DNA of 64,000 nucleotides from Serinus canaria (Eukaryota; Chordata; Aves; Passeriformes; Fringillidae). Below, piece after piece: positions 40,701 to 53,287 of this stretch. The notes under the pieces were generated by a model, which was not told the DNA's origin, did no database searches, and saw only the letters and a program-made list of their open reading frames with translations. Both the position numbers and the translations under genes were made by a program. Numbering within the stretch: the first letter of the stretch is position 1; every line of letters begins with the position of its first letter. The DNA lies in contig NC_066314.1 in assembly GCF_022539315.1 (NCBI RefSeq), positions 42,717,180 through 42,781,179 of the forward strand. The letters run 5' to 3'.

Positions 40701-43700
40701 AGAACATTCTCCAGGTAGCATTCCCTGACTTCTGACTGTTTCCTTCTTATGCTTACTTGGTGTTATCATTGCAGAGAAAGCTCATGTACACTCTAATACT
40801 TTTTCTAACACAAGTTCAGCTCTTTCTAGAATTGCAGTTTGCCTGGTCAGGACTGGACACTTGTCCTCATTGAACTCAATCACAGCTTTGCCCAGACCTT
40901 GACTGGAAAAAAACATCAGGGAAAGGACCACCCATGGGCTGTAACACATGTTCCATGATTTTATAAGAATGATTGCAGACAAATAAGAAGGTCCAGACAC
41001 TCCAACATGAACAGCACTGTTAGCATTGATAGTGTCAAGCAGCAGACAGGCCACGTAGAGTGGGAGAGGACCAGATCAACACAGCACTGCACATCCCAAA
41101 TATCACCCTCATTTCCAGCAGTCAGAGGCTGAGTACCTCTTACAGCATGAGATGTATTGCTCACTAGTTTTGTCTGATAATTATAATAATTCTGAAATAA
41201 TCCTCTGCAAAGAGCCTAGGCTGCAGTCCCTAGGACACTCCCATCCAACCTGCTTCTTCATCCCAGGGAGCAAGGGACACCTTGCTCTTGCAGCAAACTT
41301 GCCTCCTGCTGTGCCTGTGACATCCCACATATCCCTGTGACCACATTCTTCCTGCTACCAGCCTGCCAGAAAAGGTGAAGAGCAGGGGTTCCTGCTGACT
41401 GGGAAATAAGTGGAAAAGGTGAAGGAAATGCTGATCTGACCTACAGGCAGGATTTAATTTATGCTAGAAAGTGTGGAGTATGGAAAATAAGTATGGAACA
41501 CATCACCAAGACAGAACACACAGTAATTAGTTCATCCAAACTGAAGCAAAATTCCCCATCTTCTCAGAGGGATTTTGCTTGAGACAGTCCTGACCTAACA
41601 AAAAGGGCACTTGTGAGACACACTCCTTATGCAGTAAAAATTTCAAGGCTCCTCATGCTGTCCAAGTATAATCAAAATAGATCAATATTGCAAATGTTGT
41701 CTCCCAAATTGCCATCATTGCTCACATATAATTCTAATACACCCTTGGGAACATAACAAGTTGTAAGAGCCATCTTTTTGATGCTAATGATTTCCCAGTT
41801 TGATATGAGATGTTATGCTGACACAAGTATCTGTCTTCCTGTTATGTATTAGTCAGAGTATCTTGGAAGAAAGGACACTGCAGCACTGGCAGCAGTCAAT
41901 AATTCTTTTGGCTTATCAAAATCTATTCATTTCAAATTTCTTATAGCCAGTACTTGGCACTTATGTCAGCTTTGGGTGAGTCATTTCAACTAACAGAGAG
42001 AATCCCTCATATTTTAAAGATGCTATGGAACTCCTGCTGAATACACACATGTATTTTATAACTATGAGGCAAAATTGTTAGAGATGGTAAACCACAAAAT
42101 ACTCTGGTTCTTTTGAAGGCAATAATTTAATGACTGCTCTGCTACTAAATTCCTCCACTTTTCCCAGTAGAATAGTTCAGATTGCAGTTGGTTTTTGATG
42201 GGCTTTGGCACTATTTTTCCTCATTTCCCATTTGTGGAAATAGAAACATATTGTTTTAAATTTTATTACATGTGAACAATCTGATATAATGAAATTCTCT
42301 TGCATAGAACCCAATACAAGAAAAAATTTATTATCAAACAAGCATTGGGGCCTGCCTTGAGTTTTAACTATAACTAGATTATGCTTCCTACTGAGATGCA
42401 TGTGAGCTTTGTTGCCCCCTACAATTTCATTTGAATATACTGGAACTACTACCATGCTTAGTCTCAAGTGCATAGCTGCCTACTGGACAGAGTGAGGATT
42501 TTGTTGCTAGTCTGTTTTAACCATTAGAACAGGAAAAGAATGGCTGATGCTCTCTGCTGAACCCCAGAGTCTAAAGGAGGACATGGCTGAAGGAGTTACA
42601 AGATTACCTACAGGATGACCACTCCTATTCAGAGATATCGACTGGATCCTGGCAGCAGAGGACAGAATGTTTCTGCAGCAGCTTTGTAAGACAAAGATAA
42701 TCTTTCTGTAGCAAGAGATATAAACTTTTTTATTGTGAAGCAGCTCTGTGTATACTAAAGACAAAAAAAGACAAAAATGTTGTTTAGTGCTCGAGTCAAA
42801 GGCAAAGTCTTTCCACAGCAAATGGGCAGAGGTAGAAAACATCACTTGGCATTTTCCAGCTCCATTTCTCCTGCACCACGAGCTTTAAATGAAGTTCAGG
42901 CAGGGAATGGGTTACTGCCCTCCCAGCTGTTCACACAAAAGGACACTTTGCACCTGTTCCCAGTGAATGAAAGTTTGCTTTGTGTAAAAGCAGTCCATCA
43001 GCCCAGCCTTGGAGTCGGGGGGACTGGGGGAGCAGCCCAGCCCAGGCACGTTCTGGCTGGAATCAGCCTTGCCACGGAGGAAGAGGAAGGCTGAGGGGCA
43101 GCTCTGCTGCAATCAAGACCCATTAGCTTTAACGTGTAAACATGCCCCCGCCTGAAGTTTGATGTCATAACAAATGCAAACAGCAGGGATAGGCTGCCAA
43201 ACGTAAGCAAGAGAATGTGTGTTTTTCACTTTAATCCCAGCTCTATTTACTTTATTGTATTTGCTTAAGGCTGGAGTAATTTTCCTATCTTCCACTGAGG
43301 TATTATTCAGAAAAACCTGCACTACACTGACTGACCCTATGTAATTATGAAGCAGTGTACTCCATGCTTCCTTTGATGTTCTCTTAGATCTAGATCTCCT
43401 AAACTGTGATTTGTTTCAGACATGGCCATTAGGTTTGTGCCAGGGTAAATGAGTGCAGGTCTGTGAGATCTCAGGTGAGCCCCAGAAGCTCAGGCCAGTG
43501 GAGAGAATCTGGGCTGTCTTGGAAAAGCCAATTTTCAGTGATGCAGTTGTGTCAAAGGCATGGACTGTGGCTAGAGCTGAGAAAACATGAGGCTAGGCTA
43601 GTGTTTCTATATTGGAAAATAAAGAAACAAAAGAGAATTAAAACAAAAGTCACAAAATAGCAGCTTCTCCTCTCCTCATGTCAGCTGGTGACCCAGCAAT

Positions 43701-44137
43701 TTAAACACTTCTCCTCCACACAGGGGTCACAAACAGGGCATGTGGGCTGTGTGTCTGGCCAGCACACAGCAGCAGGACAGGTCTGGATTTCCTCTACATC
43801 TTCACCCCTCTGACCTTCAGAATATCACCTCCCACCCCCACTTTAATCCTTGAGTCTTTACTTTGGAGCTTATAATAAATCAATAGACAGTAGAAGAAAA
43901 TCCCTGTGGGAGCAGCAATTGTGGTCCTGCTATAAAAGCTTAAATTCCCCACCTGCCACTTGACCAGCAAAAAGCTTGGATTCCCCACTCCAGTCCAGAT
44001 TATGTAAAACTATTCAAATCCTGAGTGACAGTAGTTATGAAGACAGCTGTTGGATTCTCCAACTGGGGGAGGCAGGAGCAAATGCTGTGTCTTTCTATTC
44101 ACCCTTCCTCCCAGAGATCCTTACAATGCCTTTGTGG
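37789..44137. other. Unique sequence without a recognisable gene
   Basis: No gene or transposon is supported. Poly(A) and poly(T) runs lie at 37864-37874 and 40379-40389. At 39555-39593 the word TATGCCAGCTNATCT is duplicated. The interval 42840-43330 has clean, unique texture with forkhead-like GTAAACA (43136-43142), a CRE-like TGATGTCA (43160-43167) and octamer-like ATGCAAAC (43174-43181), and may be a conserved regulatory element. The 112-codon minus-strand frame at 42507-42845 is unrecognised. Confidence 0.5.
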
Positions 44138-44208
44138 TTTTTTCTTTTTCTTTTTTTTATATTTTCCTCTTTTTTTTCCTTTTATTTTCCTTTTTTTTTT
44201 TTTTTTTT
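44138..44208. repeat. Long T-rich pyrimidine tract
   Basis: About 70 bases are nearly all T with a few C and two interrupting A, ending in 18 consecutive T. It is followed by GTTCCAG (AG at 44214-44215), so the string resembles a very long polypyrimidine tract with a 3' splice site. No exon downstream could be supported. Open frames across this tract encode only Phe-rich low-complexity peptide and are artefacts. Confidence 0.95.
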
Positions 44209-44215
44209 GTTCCAG

Positions 44216-45555
44216 TGGAGGGAAAGAAATAATCAGTCAAAGAAGTAAAAAATACCCAGCCCCAAAGCTCCCAGAAATGCCATTTAAAAACGGATTAAAA
44301 ACTGAATCAGAGGCAGTTCTCCTTACACTCAAACACGCCCTCCACCCCCACCCCACCAATCCTCTTCCTCTGCCCACCATTTCTGAGTGGTGGTATTTGT
44401 CACAGAAGGTGGCAGGGGATGGTGGGGTGGGATGCCACGTGAACCAGTCGTTTGTCAAAACCACTCAGTTTGACATGTTCCTGGGAGGAAGATTACACCA
44501 GAATGATGTTACCACTTTTTCAGTCAATCAAGTGCAGAGGCAGCCCTCTTCAGCTCACTAAAACTCTGCCACTGCCAGCATTACCATTCCTGGTGGTGTT
44601 TCAAACTGCTCTTTACCAGGGGGCTGAAATTCAGGAATGCAAAGCTGTTTCCCATGACAGTGGTTACCGTGCATTGGGGAAAGCTAGAGCAAGAATCCCA
44701 GCCACTCAAAATCACAGTGAGCTGTGAAAGCCCTGTTAGCTTCCCTGTGTTCCTTGGGTTCTGAATGCCTATACAACACTCCTGCCCATGCAGGGATAAT
44801 TGGAGAAGCCTCTCTGTTTACACCTCTTTCTTACAAAGACTGGGCTTCCACAGAAGTCAATAAAGAATGTTTTATTGCTGGGAGGTGGATCAGCCCGGTG
44901 AAGTTTTGCTGAGTGTGCAATGTTCATGTGACCTACATTGCATCTGAGATCAGCTCTAACAATATGATGGATCAGCATTTGATAAAGAAGCACAACAAAA
45001 GCATACACCAAACACACCTGTTGCACTATGACCACAACCTTTTAACCTTCTCTTTAGCTCCCATCAAGAGCTTATTTCTTATTTTTGTGGCTCTGGTACA
45101 GTTACATTTTTCATGTGCAAATCCTGGCCTTTCATTCTTTTCATTTGGCAGCACAGAATGCCATGAAATGGTTTCAACAGGAAAACTGGAGATCCCCTTG
45201 CTGTCCTGTTGCAGTAAGATCAAACTCAGACCCTTTATTCCTTGCACCTTCCAGGATGATGAGTAGAGCAGGCCTTTGCCATGGCCTTCATATCCCCACT
45301 CCTCCTAAACCAGGAGGAGGATTGATTCATGTAACATTTTGTTATCATAAAGGAAGGTGCTGAGTCTTCTGAGAGAGCTGGGATGAACTGCTCACTCCAT
45401 TGCCTGATGTACAGGCTGCTAGCTGAGCCCAGCTGGCTTTTACATGGCTAAGAGTAAATAAAGCCACTACAGCCTAGAAGGGCCATAAACCTCCAAAACC
45501 CATGCCAGGATTTCAACCTGCCACAGAACTGGAAAAAAAAATGGAGAATTGGTTT
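44216..45555. other. Unique sequence without a recognisable gene
   Basis: A C-rich patch at 44330-44375 and several overlapping short frames (up to 117 codons, 44913-45266) are present. None resembles a known protein and none has convincing splice borders. Confidence 0.55.
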
Positions 45556-45627
45556 CCTTTAGTGTCTTTAATTTAGTCCTTTAGTCTTTAATTTTGTCTT
45601 TAGTCTCCTTTAGTCTCTTTAATTCTG
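45556..45627. repeat. Imperfect tandem repeat of a CCTTTAGTCTCTTTAATT-like unit
   Basis: About three and a half degenerate copies of an approximately 20-bp unit built from CTTTAGT and CTTTAAT words run through this interval. Units vary in length by a few bases. It is a small minisatellite-like array. Confidence 0.85.
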
Positions 45628-45721
45628 CTAGCATCAAGAACATTAGCCAGTGTGTTCGCAGTTGCAAATGTCTCTATCAAAAAGTTATATTTCTGAATGA
45701 GACTTTCACAGAAGAGCAGGG

Positions 45722-45733
45722 AAAAAAAAAAAA
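45722..45733. repeat. Poly(A) run
   Basis: Twelve uninterrupted A; simple low-complexity sequence. Confidence 0.9.
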
Positions 45734-45943
45734 GCAGTGGCAAACATGAGTTCTGATGTAAAGAGGATTGCCCTGCAAAATCTTTCATTTAATGAAATAA
45801 AGTTACATCATTAATTTTAAACACCAGAATTTGTGCCACTGTACTATAATTTACATCATGATAAATGCTTCTTTCTGACTGGTTATTGTCTATGAATTCT
45901 GTGGTAGTGGTTGGGCAAGCAGAGCCCTTATATCCCCTAAAAT

Positions 45944-45983
45944 GAACACTCCTAATTTAGAGAGAACACTCCTAATTTAGAGA
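45944..45983. repeat. Perfect 20-bp tandem duplication
   Basis: The 20-bp unit beginning GAACACTCC and ending TTTAGAGA occurs twice head to tail with no mismatch (45944-45963 and 45964-45983). Identity between copies implies a recent event or an assembly-level duplication. Confidence 0.97.
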
Positions 45984-46238
45984 GACAGTCAATTTCCTTC
46001 ACAGGAGCGAGGAGCATCCAGTGCAAGTTAAGTCAAAATGAGAATAGAAGACACATAATCCTTCACAGAAATAGTTTTGCTATACTGCATTTGTAGCTAA
46101 TTATTTGGCTATGCAAACAGCTCTAGATGCAGGTTTCAATTAGAAATATTTATGCACATGGCAAAAAAACGCATATTTATAAAATTTTTATCCTTTGCTG
46201 ATTTTCCTTGTGGAAACATATACTTTTATTTTTTCTGG

Positions 46239-46260
46239 TTTTTTTTTTTTTTTTTTTTTT
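46239..46260. repeat. Poly(T) run, 22 bases
   Basis: Twenty-two uninterrupted T, the longest homopolymer in the window. No minus-strand retroposon body is recognisable downstream. Its exact length is the kind of value sequencing gets wrong. Confidence 0.95.
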
Positions 46261-47893
46261 CCTGAGAAACGTTACAGTAATACATTTTAGAGTTTTGCAG
46301 CAGAAAGGGCATGGGAGTCACTATCAGGTTCCAGCTCTGCCCCCCCTATCTGCCACCAAAGAATGTATTCTAAAAAGTCTGGGACAGCGAGAGAGAAAAG
46401 GTCAAGTTTAATTTGAGCAAGGGATCTTTGAATGGGTAATTCCCTTATGAGTTCAAAGTACCCAGGTTTTTCTCTGCCTCAGAGAGACTCGGTAGCAGTT
46501 CCTGAGTGGTGCTGCCAAGGGGTGTGTTCTGGATAAACATTACAGTTTTCTTCCCACACACATTTGGGACACGGTGCCCCCCTGCCACCGACATCAGGAG
46601 ACTGTCCCAGGCAACGGGCATGCCCTGGGATAATGCTCAAACCACGTGTTTAACACAGCAGGTATGTTGAACAGAGTGAATTTGGCAGGTTAAGGTCAGT
46701 CTCCAGAGATAACATTATCATAGTAGCCATTTGTCACCAGTGGGAGCAAACACAGCATGTATGAACTCCTTCTTTCCACAGCTTTTGCCAGAACCTGATA
46801 GGAGATTAAAATACCGCAGCTTAAGGAATCAGGGTTCTTGCCACCCCTATCTATTGACCGTGGTATGTTTGATTCCTCAGCAAGTTCTGCTGTCTGGCCT
46901 TTAGCACTAGCAAGGTAGCAACAGCTTTAACAAGAGGAACCTGAGGGAAAAAACAAATTCCTTTATGTAAATTTTCCCATTCATGCTGCAATAGCATTCA
47001 GACTTTGCTGTGTGCATTACCCAGAACACGAAGCTCTACAGTTTTAGTCTTTATCAAGTCTTTCATTCTTTCCTCTTGAACTATTCCAGACTTCAACACA
47101 CTGAGTTCAGAGAAAGTTCAAACTCACTACTTACACCAGGAGGGATGAAATCTTTGGTTTCCATTTCACAGGGATCATTGCAGGTTCACAGAGTGGGCAA
47201 AAGGCAACAACTAATATTTGTGTCAGCCTGGCACTTAATCCATGCTGTTCAGTCTCCTTGCTGCACAGAGCTGGGATGGAAATCATTTGCAGTTAGAAAT
47301 GTTTGGTACATCAAAGCTATGCTGCCAAGCTGGTACACCTAAAACGTTATCTGTGTTTATTGTCTGCGTTTATTTGCAAAATCCACATTATCTTTTCAAT
47401 ATGGAAGTGTTTTCTTTCCAGGCACAGCTTGGAGTGAATACTTTACTGGGTCAGTATCAATGTCAAATTGTTAACAGTCTCAGTCCAGTGAGAATGCAAG
47501 GGGAAAACAAAACAAAATGCCAACAAACAAAAAAGAGGGAAAGGGTGAAGACATCTTAAGGAAAAATAATTCTGTTTGGACTTACAGAACGTTATCAGAA
47601 ATTACTACAACAAAAAATAGATATGTGAAAGTTAGGGAAATAATATAACACGTACATTTTCAAATCTAGGCTTCATTTATAAAAGGCATAATATATTGGT
47701 TGACTTTATTGACTAGTTTGTGGTCTGTGATAAACAATGCATGGTATAAAAGCCATCACCCACTACTCTATGGAGTATACTGGGGGGAATTAAGAAGATA
47801 ATTCTGTGTTTCTTCAGATGGAAATGTTTGTAATAAGTGCAAGATGAGAGAATTTTCATTGAGTATTTTGTTCCCAATATTAAAAAGGGCAAC

Positions 47894-47905
47894 TTTTTTT
47901 TTTTT
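47894..47905. repeat. Poly(T) run
   Basis: Twelve uninterrupted T followed by CAG, an acceptor-like string with no supported exon behind it. Confidence 0.9.
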
Positions 47906-49664
47906 CAGTCTTCAAGTCCTGCTGAGACAATTGCTCCAAAAATAACAACAATATCAAAGTACTGCTGCTGAATTAACACGATATTTATTGTGATGAGCTA
48001 AAATATAGTGTACAATTGAAAGTTATGCCTTTGGCTTTAGCAGATTAGGTGGTGAATTTTTATCACACCAGTGCATGTAGGAGCATGTCCCCCTCTGTTT
48101 GCTCAGAGAGCAGTTTCCAGCAGGGGCATGCAGAAGTGAGGGCTGTTCATGAGAGGGCTGGAGTGACTTTCACCCCTCGGATGGTTCAGCCCTTGTGTCC
48201 GGACCTGCAGGTGCTCCAGCCTGACAGAGTGAAGGCTTGGGGCACAGACAGGGCTGCAGGAGAGCAGCCAGCTGCACCTTTTGCTCACTCTCATTGCCTC
48301 TAACCAGTGCAGCATGGTTGCTTGCTCCATGCCATGGAACAAAGAGCAATCAAAATCTGCCCTGACATTCCTTCATCTCATCCCTTGCCTTCAAATCAAA
48401 TAGGTCTTGTAACTACATTTGGGTAGCAGGTTTGCAAAATATAGGCTCCCTAAGGCACAGCCAGTGGGATCTGATTTGCTTGTACAGGACCCTGCAGAAT
48501 GAGGCCCCAAACCTAATTTGCAGCCTCTAGGCACTACAGTAATATCACTAATTTAATACAAATAACAATGAGAGGAAGGGACATGCTATTCACAAGAGTG
48601 ACTTCCCATCCACAGATGCTTGGCAGGACTTCAGGTTTGCATTTAGGGAGTGCATAGGCTTTGCTGAAATGGCCATTCTATGTACAAATATGCCCCAGGC
48701 AGCAATAAAAAGAAACAGATGCAGATTAACACTAACAACTCATATACCCATTGCACTATACATGTAACCTAATGCATGAGAATAGTCCTACTGGGTTTAC
48801 ATCTGTTACTCACAGCCTTTGTTGGAGGCAGGTTGAACCTCTCTCACAGCACCAACTCTCCCCAAAAGCAAGGAGTCTGGCAGCAAAGGGAACAGTCCCC
48901 CCACAGAAACTGGGGGACACCACAGAAAGGCAAAGTAGAGTAGAGGCACCTTCACTTTCTCTAACAAGCTCTCAGGATTGAGGCATCTTGTGAAAAGTTG
49001 CTATCTCAGCTCCCTCTGCCTCCCATGGAGAGATTGAGGGGATAGGATGATTCATTCATCCCAATTCCTAAGGGACCTGCTATAAATCAAGGGTGGTTGG
49101 AGCAGAGATGGAGCCTGGATGACCTGCTTACGCTGATCTACAAATTTTTAGATGACTGCAGTTGAGTAAAATAAATCTCACTTTGGTGGCTGACTGATTT
49201 ATACCACCACAGCAGTGTCCAAAGTGAAGGTGGAGACGAGGAAGTACATCCCTCTGCTCCCTGGGGCAGCCAGAGCTCAGTCACAGGGGTAGTTGTGACC
49301 TGTAGGAGAGCAGATCACTACAGTAAACATCTGCTTTTGGTGTCCTGTCTCTTCCCTCCACTGATGAAACAGACAGACACTCAGCTTCAGTTACACAAGG
49401 CTGAAAGCACTTATTGCTCTCATGATCTTAGACACTATCAGAGGTGTGACAGCTTAATCATTCACCCAGATGAGATGACCCAGAACCTCCAACAGTTCTC
49501 AAAAGAGTTATGGACTAAGATGGCCTTATGCATTTTGGAGAAGGGATTCAAAATTAGAGAGAAAGCCAGACAAATGGACTGCAAAACATAGCCCATAAAT
49601 TTATTTTAGCTCCAAATTGATCAAATTTTATTTTAAAAATGCTGTAAATAAATCTTTCCTTAAT

Positions 49665-49689
49665 AAAAAAAAAAAAGAGAGAGAAAGAG
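49665..49689. repeat. A-run followed by GA-rich simple repeat
   Basis: Twelve A followed by a short GAGAGAGAAAGAG purine run. Low-complexity sequence. Confidence 0.9.
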
Positions 49690-52023
49690 CAAAAATGAAA
49701 GCTGTTGTAGGTAGAGAGTGTGTGTGTTTGTCTGTACACTTATGGCTTTCTGTAGGAAGTGTCAGAATCTTGCTGCTTCCTCCTGTTTTTAAGCTGCCCT
49801 CTTGTGTCTTGTTATCAGGTGTCTTTGACTTGCATGAATTCACACCACCATTTGCCTGCATCCTCTTGGCATGTACAGAAACTGAGTCAATGACCTTCCA
49901 CACCACCTCCACTGCTTCTCTCAAAGGATCTATTATGTGGCTCACTGGAAGAGAACAAGCACGGTTCTGTTTCAGTCAGCATGACTCTTACAGTATAAAC
50001 ACTGAAAAAAAAAACCCACTCCACATAGCTAGCCTCATTTTACATTAGTCAGGAAAGGTCAAGGCAAAATTGGAGTCAGGAAAAAGTTGGTCAGTGTTTG
50101 GAATCAGTCTCACTTGAGCTTGACTTCCTGTTTCTGAAAAAAAAAAACCAACCACAGTGCCTCACATTATCTAAATACGAAGTTTAGTGAATGTTGCTAT
50201 GCATGCCACACAAACACACATTTTACACACAGTAATTCTTTGAGTGCCTTAAGAAACTCCAAGCATAAGTACAGAGACTCAGCAGTCACCAAGAACCAGA
50301 AGAAATGCAAAGTCTGGGGTTTCTATTCTTTCCATCTCTATTTATATTATAGACTTGATTTATTAAGAAATTTACCTCTAAAATCAGTCGCAATTCCTTC
50401 TAGACATACATCCAGGACAACAGAAGAAACAAAACTTGCAGCTTCTCCCTTAGTACCCAGGCCCACTATTGTGCATTCAAGAGCAACTCAGCCTGAATTT
50501 TGAACTGGGAAAAGGCAAACGAAGATGGTTTGATCTTTTGTTGTTTTGCTAATCAGGCTAGAAAAATGAAAACACAATGTACCTACTTTGTATAAACTAA
50601 AGTAATTAAAATATCTGTCTTTCAAGAGAATAATTAGATGCATTATTGATTCAATAGCAGAAGAAGATGACAGTTTGTTAGCTGTCTGCTCTGAATGGAA
50701 TATCTGTCAAAGTTAGGAATTTGATCTCCCCATTCCTTTCAGCCCCCTTCTTCCATCTGGCTACAAATCCTCACGGGCAAACCAAATAACAACAGGAGAC
50801 AATGAAATAACAGCTAAGCTTTATGGATTTGAGGGTCCAGGGAGCATGAGAAAGCACTTCCCATTAATGCTCAAGCACTCAAGTCGGTGTTTAATGGGTA
50901 CCCAGTAGTATCCTGTTGTCAGCATCCCAGGGAAGAGACCTTCAGCAGCATTACCTGGCAATGATTTTCTTGCTCGGTGTTATTCTGGTCTTGGTACTTT
51001 CTGTAAGCTGTCTGCATTCCCATCCTGACTACCTTAAACATAGTGTTTTCTGAAAGAAAAGAGAGAGGACAATTTAGGGTTTGGGATTTAGGTGGCTTTT
51101 TTCCTTCCCACAGCAACTCTACTCTCTTTGCTCCGAGATAATTTCTGAAGTGGAAAAAAAATAATCTCTGCTCACCTACATAGATATGACCTTCTCAAAT
51201 TTCTTCTGAATGCAAATTCTTCAGTGCACATTAAAAGGCAGTTTTCTGCCAGAGCAACCTGCTTTTCTCTGTCTGAAATGAAGGGTCATCATGACTCACA
51301 TCTCTTCAGTGATGGTGAAGGAGCGAAATCTGTCAGAAATAGAATGCATTACAAACTCTACGCATCAGCCATTGACCTCTTCATCAGTGTTCTGTAAGAG
51401 GTGTTGTCTTCCTCTTCATAAGAGCACAGATGATGCAGGCAGCAAGAAGACTCCAAAAAATGAGCTATTTTATTCCAGCAAATACCTTTGATACTCTCTG
51501 ATTCATAGCCATATAACTTTTTGTCTTCAACTTCCTCAATTCCCTACCATCATTCTTGAATTCTTATTTCCAGATACCCAAATTATGATTCTAGATCTAT
51601 TTCCCCCAACAACTCTGCACATATGTCAGTACAACTGATGTCTCTCCCACTCTCTACCATATGCTTTCCACTCCTTGTTGTCAGCCTCCCAAAGCTGTTC
51701 ATCTTGTTTTCTCACCAGCGTTTTCTCTGGCACAGTTCGGTCACTGCTCAGAGCTTTGCCATCTCCAGCAGGGCAGACACAGCCTGTGTAGTAACACATT
51801 GCTGCACACAAGTGTGTCATTGCCTGTGAATGAGTTCTTACTCTAGAACACCTGGGAAGGTGGTGGGGACAGAGATAAAAAGTCCAGAAGCCAATGTCTG
51901 TCTCAAGAGAGAAAAAACAATGCCTTTCCAGTCAGATCCATTCCCAGGTCTTTCCTCCCTGCCTGAGCTGTTCTGCCCCTCCATGACTGTGCATGGCACT
52001 CTCACAGCCTGGCTCAGCCCCAA

Positions 52024-52345
52024 GAATCATAGAGCCATAGAATAGTTTGGGCTGGAAGGGACCTCTAAAGTCAGCTAATGCAACCCTCCTGCAATGAGCA
52101 AGGACATCTTTGACTAAGCCACATTGCTCAAAGCCCCATCCAGCTTGGTCTTGAACACTTCCAGGGATGAGGCAGCCACAACTCCTCTGAGCAACCTATT
52201 CCAGTGTTTCACCCAGAGAAGAAATTCTTTCTGTGTCTACTCTTATGCCTGCTTTTAGTTTAAAACCATTAGTCCATTGCCCCATCCCTACAGGCTCTGC
52301 TAAAATTTCTGTCCCCATCAACAAAGAGGGAATGACATTCAGCAT
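52024..52345 (-). mobile_element. CR1 LINE 3' end, minus strand
   Basis: Read on this strand the copy starts with the reversed CR1 tail ('gaatcatagagccatagaat') followed by 'gtttgggctggaagggacct', 'caaccctcctgcaatgagca', 'ttgctcaaagccccatccag', 'tgttccagtg'-type wording ('ccagtgtttcaccc') and 'agtttaaaaccatt'. These are the reverse complement of the CR1 C-terminal coding end and 3' UTR. The 5' boundary is uncertain: similarity is clear to about 52320 and fades before 52410. It contains no usable coding sequence. It belongs to the group whose 3' UTR refers to a 'ctgcaatgagcagggacatct' stretch, differing from the nearby plus-strand copy, so the two are independent insertions. Confidence 0.92.
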
Positions 52346-52903
52346 GACAGCGGCCTTGAAGGGGAAACATGTCTGAAAAGTCACCCTTCTGCCTTGCTCA
52401 ACCTTAATGTCTGGTGTTCTGAGTCATAGATTAAATGACAGAGCAAACTCTGGGACTTCCTGGTAGAACTGCTGCCTCAGTTCCTGTATCCCACCCACTT
52501 ACAACATCAAGCACAGACTGTTTACACTTCACAAAGGATGGAGATCATTCAGAGGGAGGGCAGCTCACAGAGTGGAGCCAGCAAAAGTCTTACAACTGGT
52601 TTATTTGCTCTTTATATTGTATAAAGAGTGACAAAGCTTATGGTGTTCCATTGCTGAAGTATCAGTGATGAGCAGGACAGCAGCCAGACAGCCAACAGTG
52701 GCGTTCTGCTCCTCCTCAGCACTGGCAACACTTCCCAGCTCTGTTGAGACCTCAGGGAAGCCAGTGCTGATCTCTGCCATGGAGTGTGAGAATAAGAGGC
52801 AAAGAATGTTCATTGCAGTCTTTCACTTTTGACCTAGAATCAGCTTGCCAACCTTTAATTATTAGACCATTATAAACCAAGGAGGACCAAGAAGACAACT
52901 GAG
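52346..52903. other. Spacer between two oppositely oriented CR1 copies
   Basis: Unique sequence apart from possible faded CR1 residue just after 52346. Short open frames on both strands show nothing recognisable. Confidence 0.6.
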
Positions 52904-53165
52904 AGGTGGAGCAGCTCTCCTGTGAGAACAGGCTGAGAGAATTGGGATTGTTCAACCTATGGAATGGAAGGCACCAAGAAGACTTTATAGCCACCTTTCA
53001 GTACCTAAAAGGGGACTACATATGTGCTGGAAAGGGACTTTTCCCAAGGACATATGGGGATAGGACAAGGGGAAATGGCTTCCAACTGGAAAAGGGCAGG
53101 TCTAGATTAGATACAAACAAGAAATTCTTTACAGTGAGGGTGGTGAGACACTGGAAGAGGTTTCC
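52904..53165 (+). mobile_element. CR1 LINE, 5' segment of a copy split by an LTR
   Basis: The fragment corresponds to the C-terminal end of CR1 ORF2. The frame starting at 52906 reads ENRLRELGLFNLW, then FQYLKGDY, DRTRGNG and KKFFTVRVVRHWKRF, all characteristic of the CR1 tail domain. The match stops abruptly at 53165, where a retroviral LTR begins, and resumes at 53551. The frame running on to 53202 is therefore an artificial CR1-LTR read-through. The copy is 5'-truncated and dead. Confidence 0.95.
53160..53165. repeat. Target-site duplication, left copy (GTTTCC)
   Basis: GTTTCC immediately precedes the LTR and is repeated immediately after it. In CR1 copies the corresponding site occurs once (…GGTTGCCCAG… wording), so one of the two is the duplication made by integration. 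Six-base duplications are typical of class II (ERVK/beta-retrovirus-like) elements. Confidence 0.93.
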
Positions 53166-53287
53166 TGTCACCGACATGTTCTATGAAAAATCCTTTCCTT
53201 AGGATTTTTCCCTCCTGAGAAGCTGAGAGGCCTCAGGAACAAACTGTAAACAATGATTATCTGCTGCTGTGGAATGCAACAGGGGGA

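Larger units (their letters stand above)
46261..52023. other. Unique sequence without a recognisable gene
   Basis: No gene is supported. A palindromic GGGCATGCCC at 46616-46625 matches a p53-type half-site. A GC-richer patch at 48060-48300 has an 84-codon frame with no recognisable homology. T and A runs lie at 47894-47905 and 49665-49689. The interval about 50790-50910 has clean unique texture like conserved non-coding DNA. The 143-codon plus-strand frame at 49617-50048 crosses the A-rich run and looks like chance. Confidence 0.5.

Noticed and set aside
44025..44561. A 178-codon plus-strand frame
   Set aside because: It begins at GTG, not ATG, and crosses a T-rich tract, so a large part is Phe-rich low-complexity peptide. 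No domain is visible.
52906..53202. A 98-codon plus-strand frame with CR1-like residues
   Set aside because: It is a read-through from the CR1 tail domain into the LTR, created by the insertion. It is kept only as evidence for CR1.
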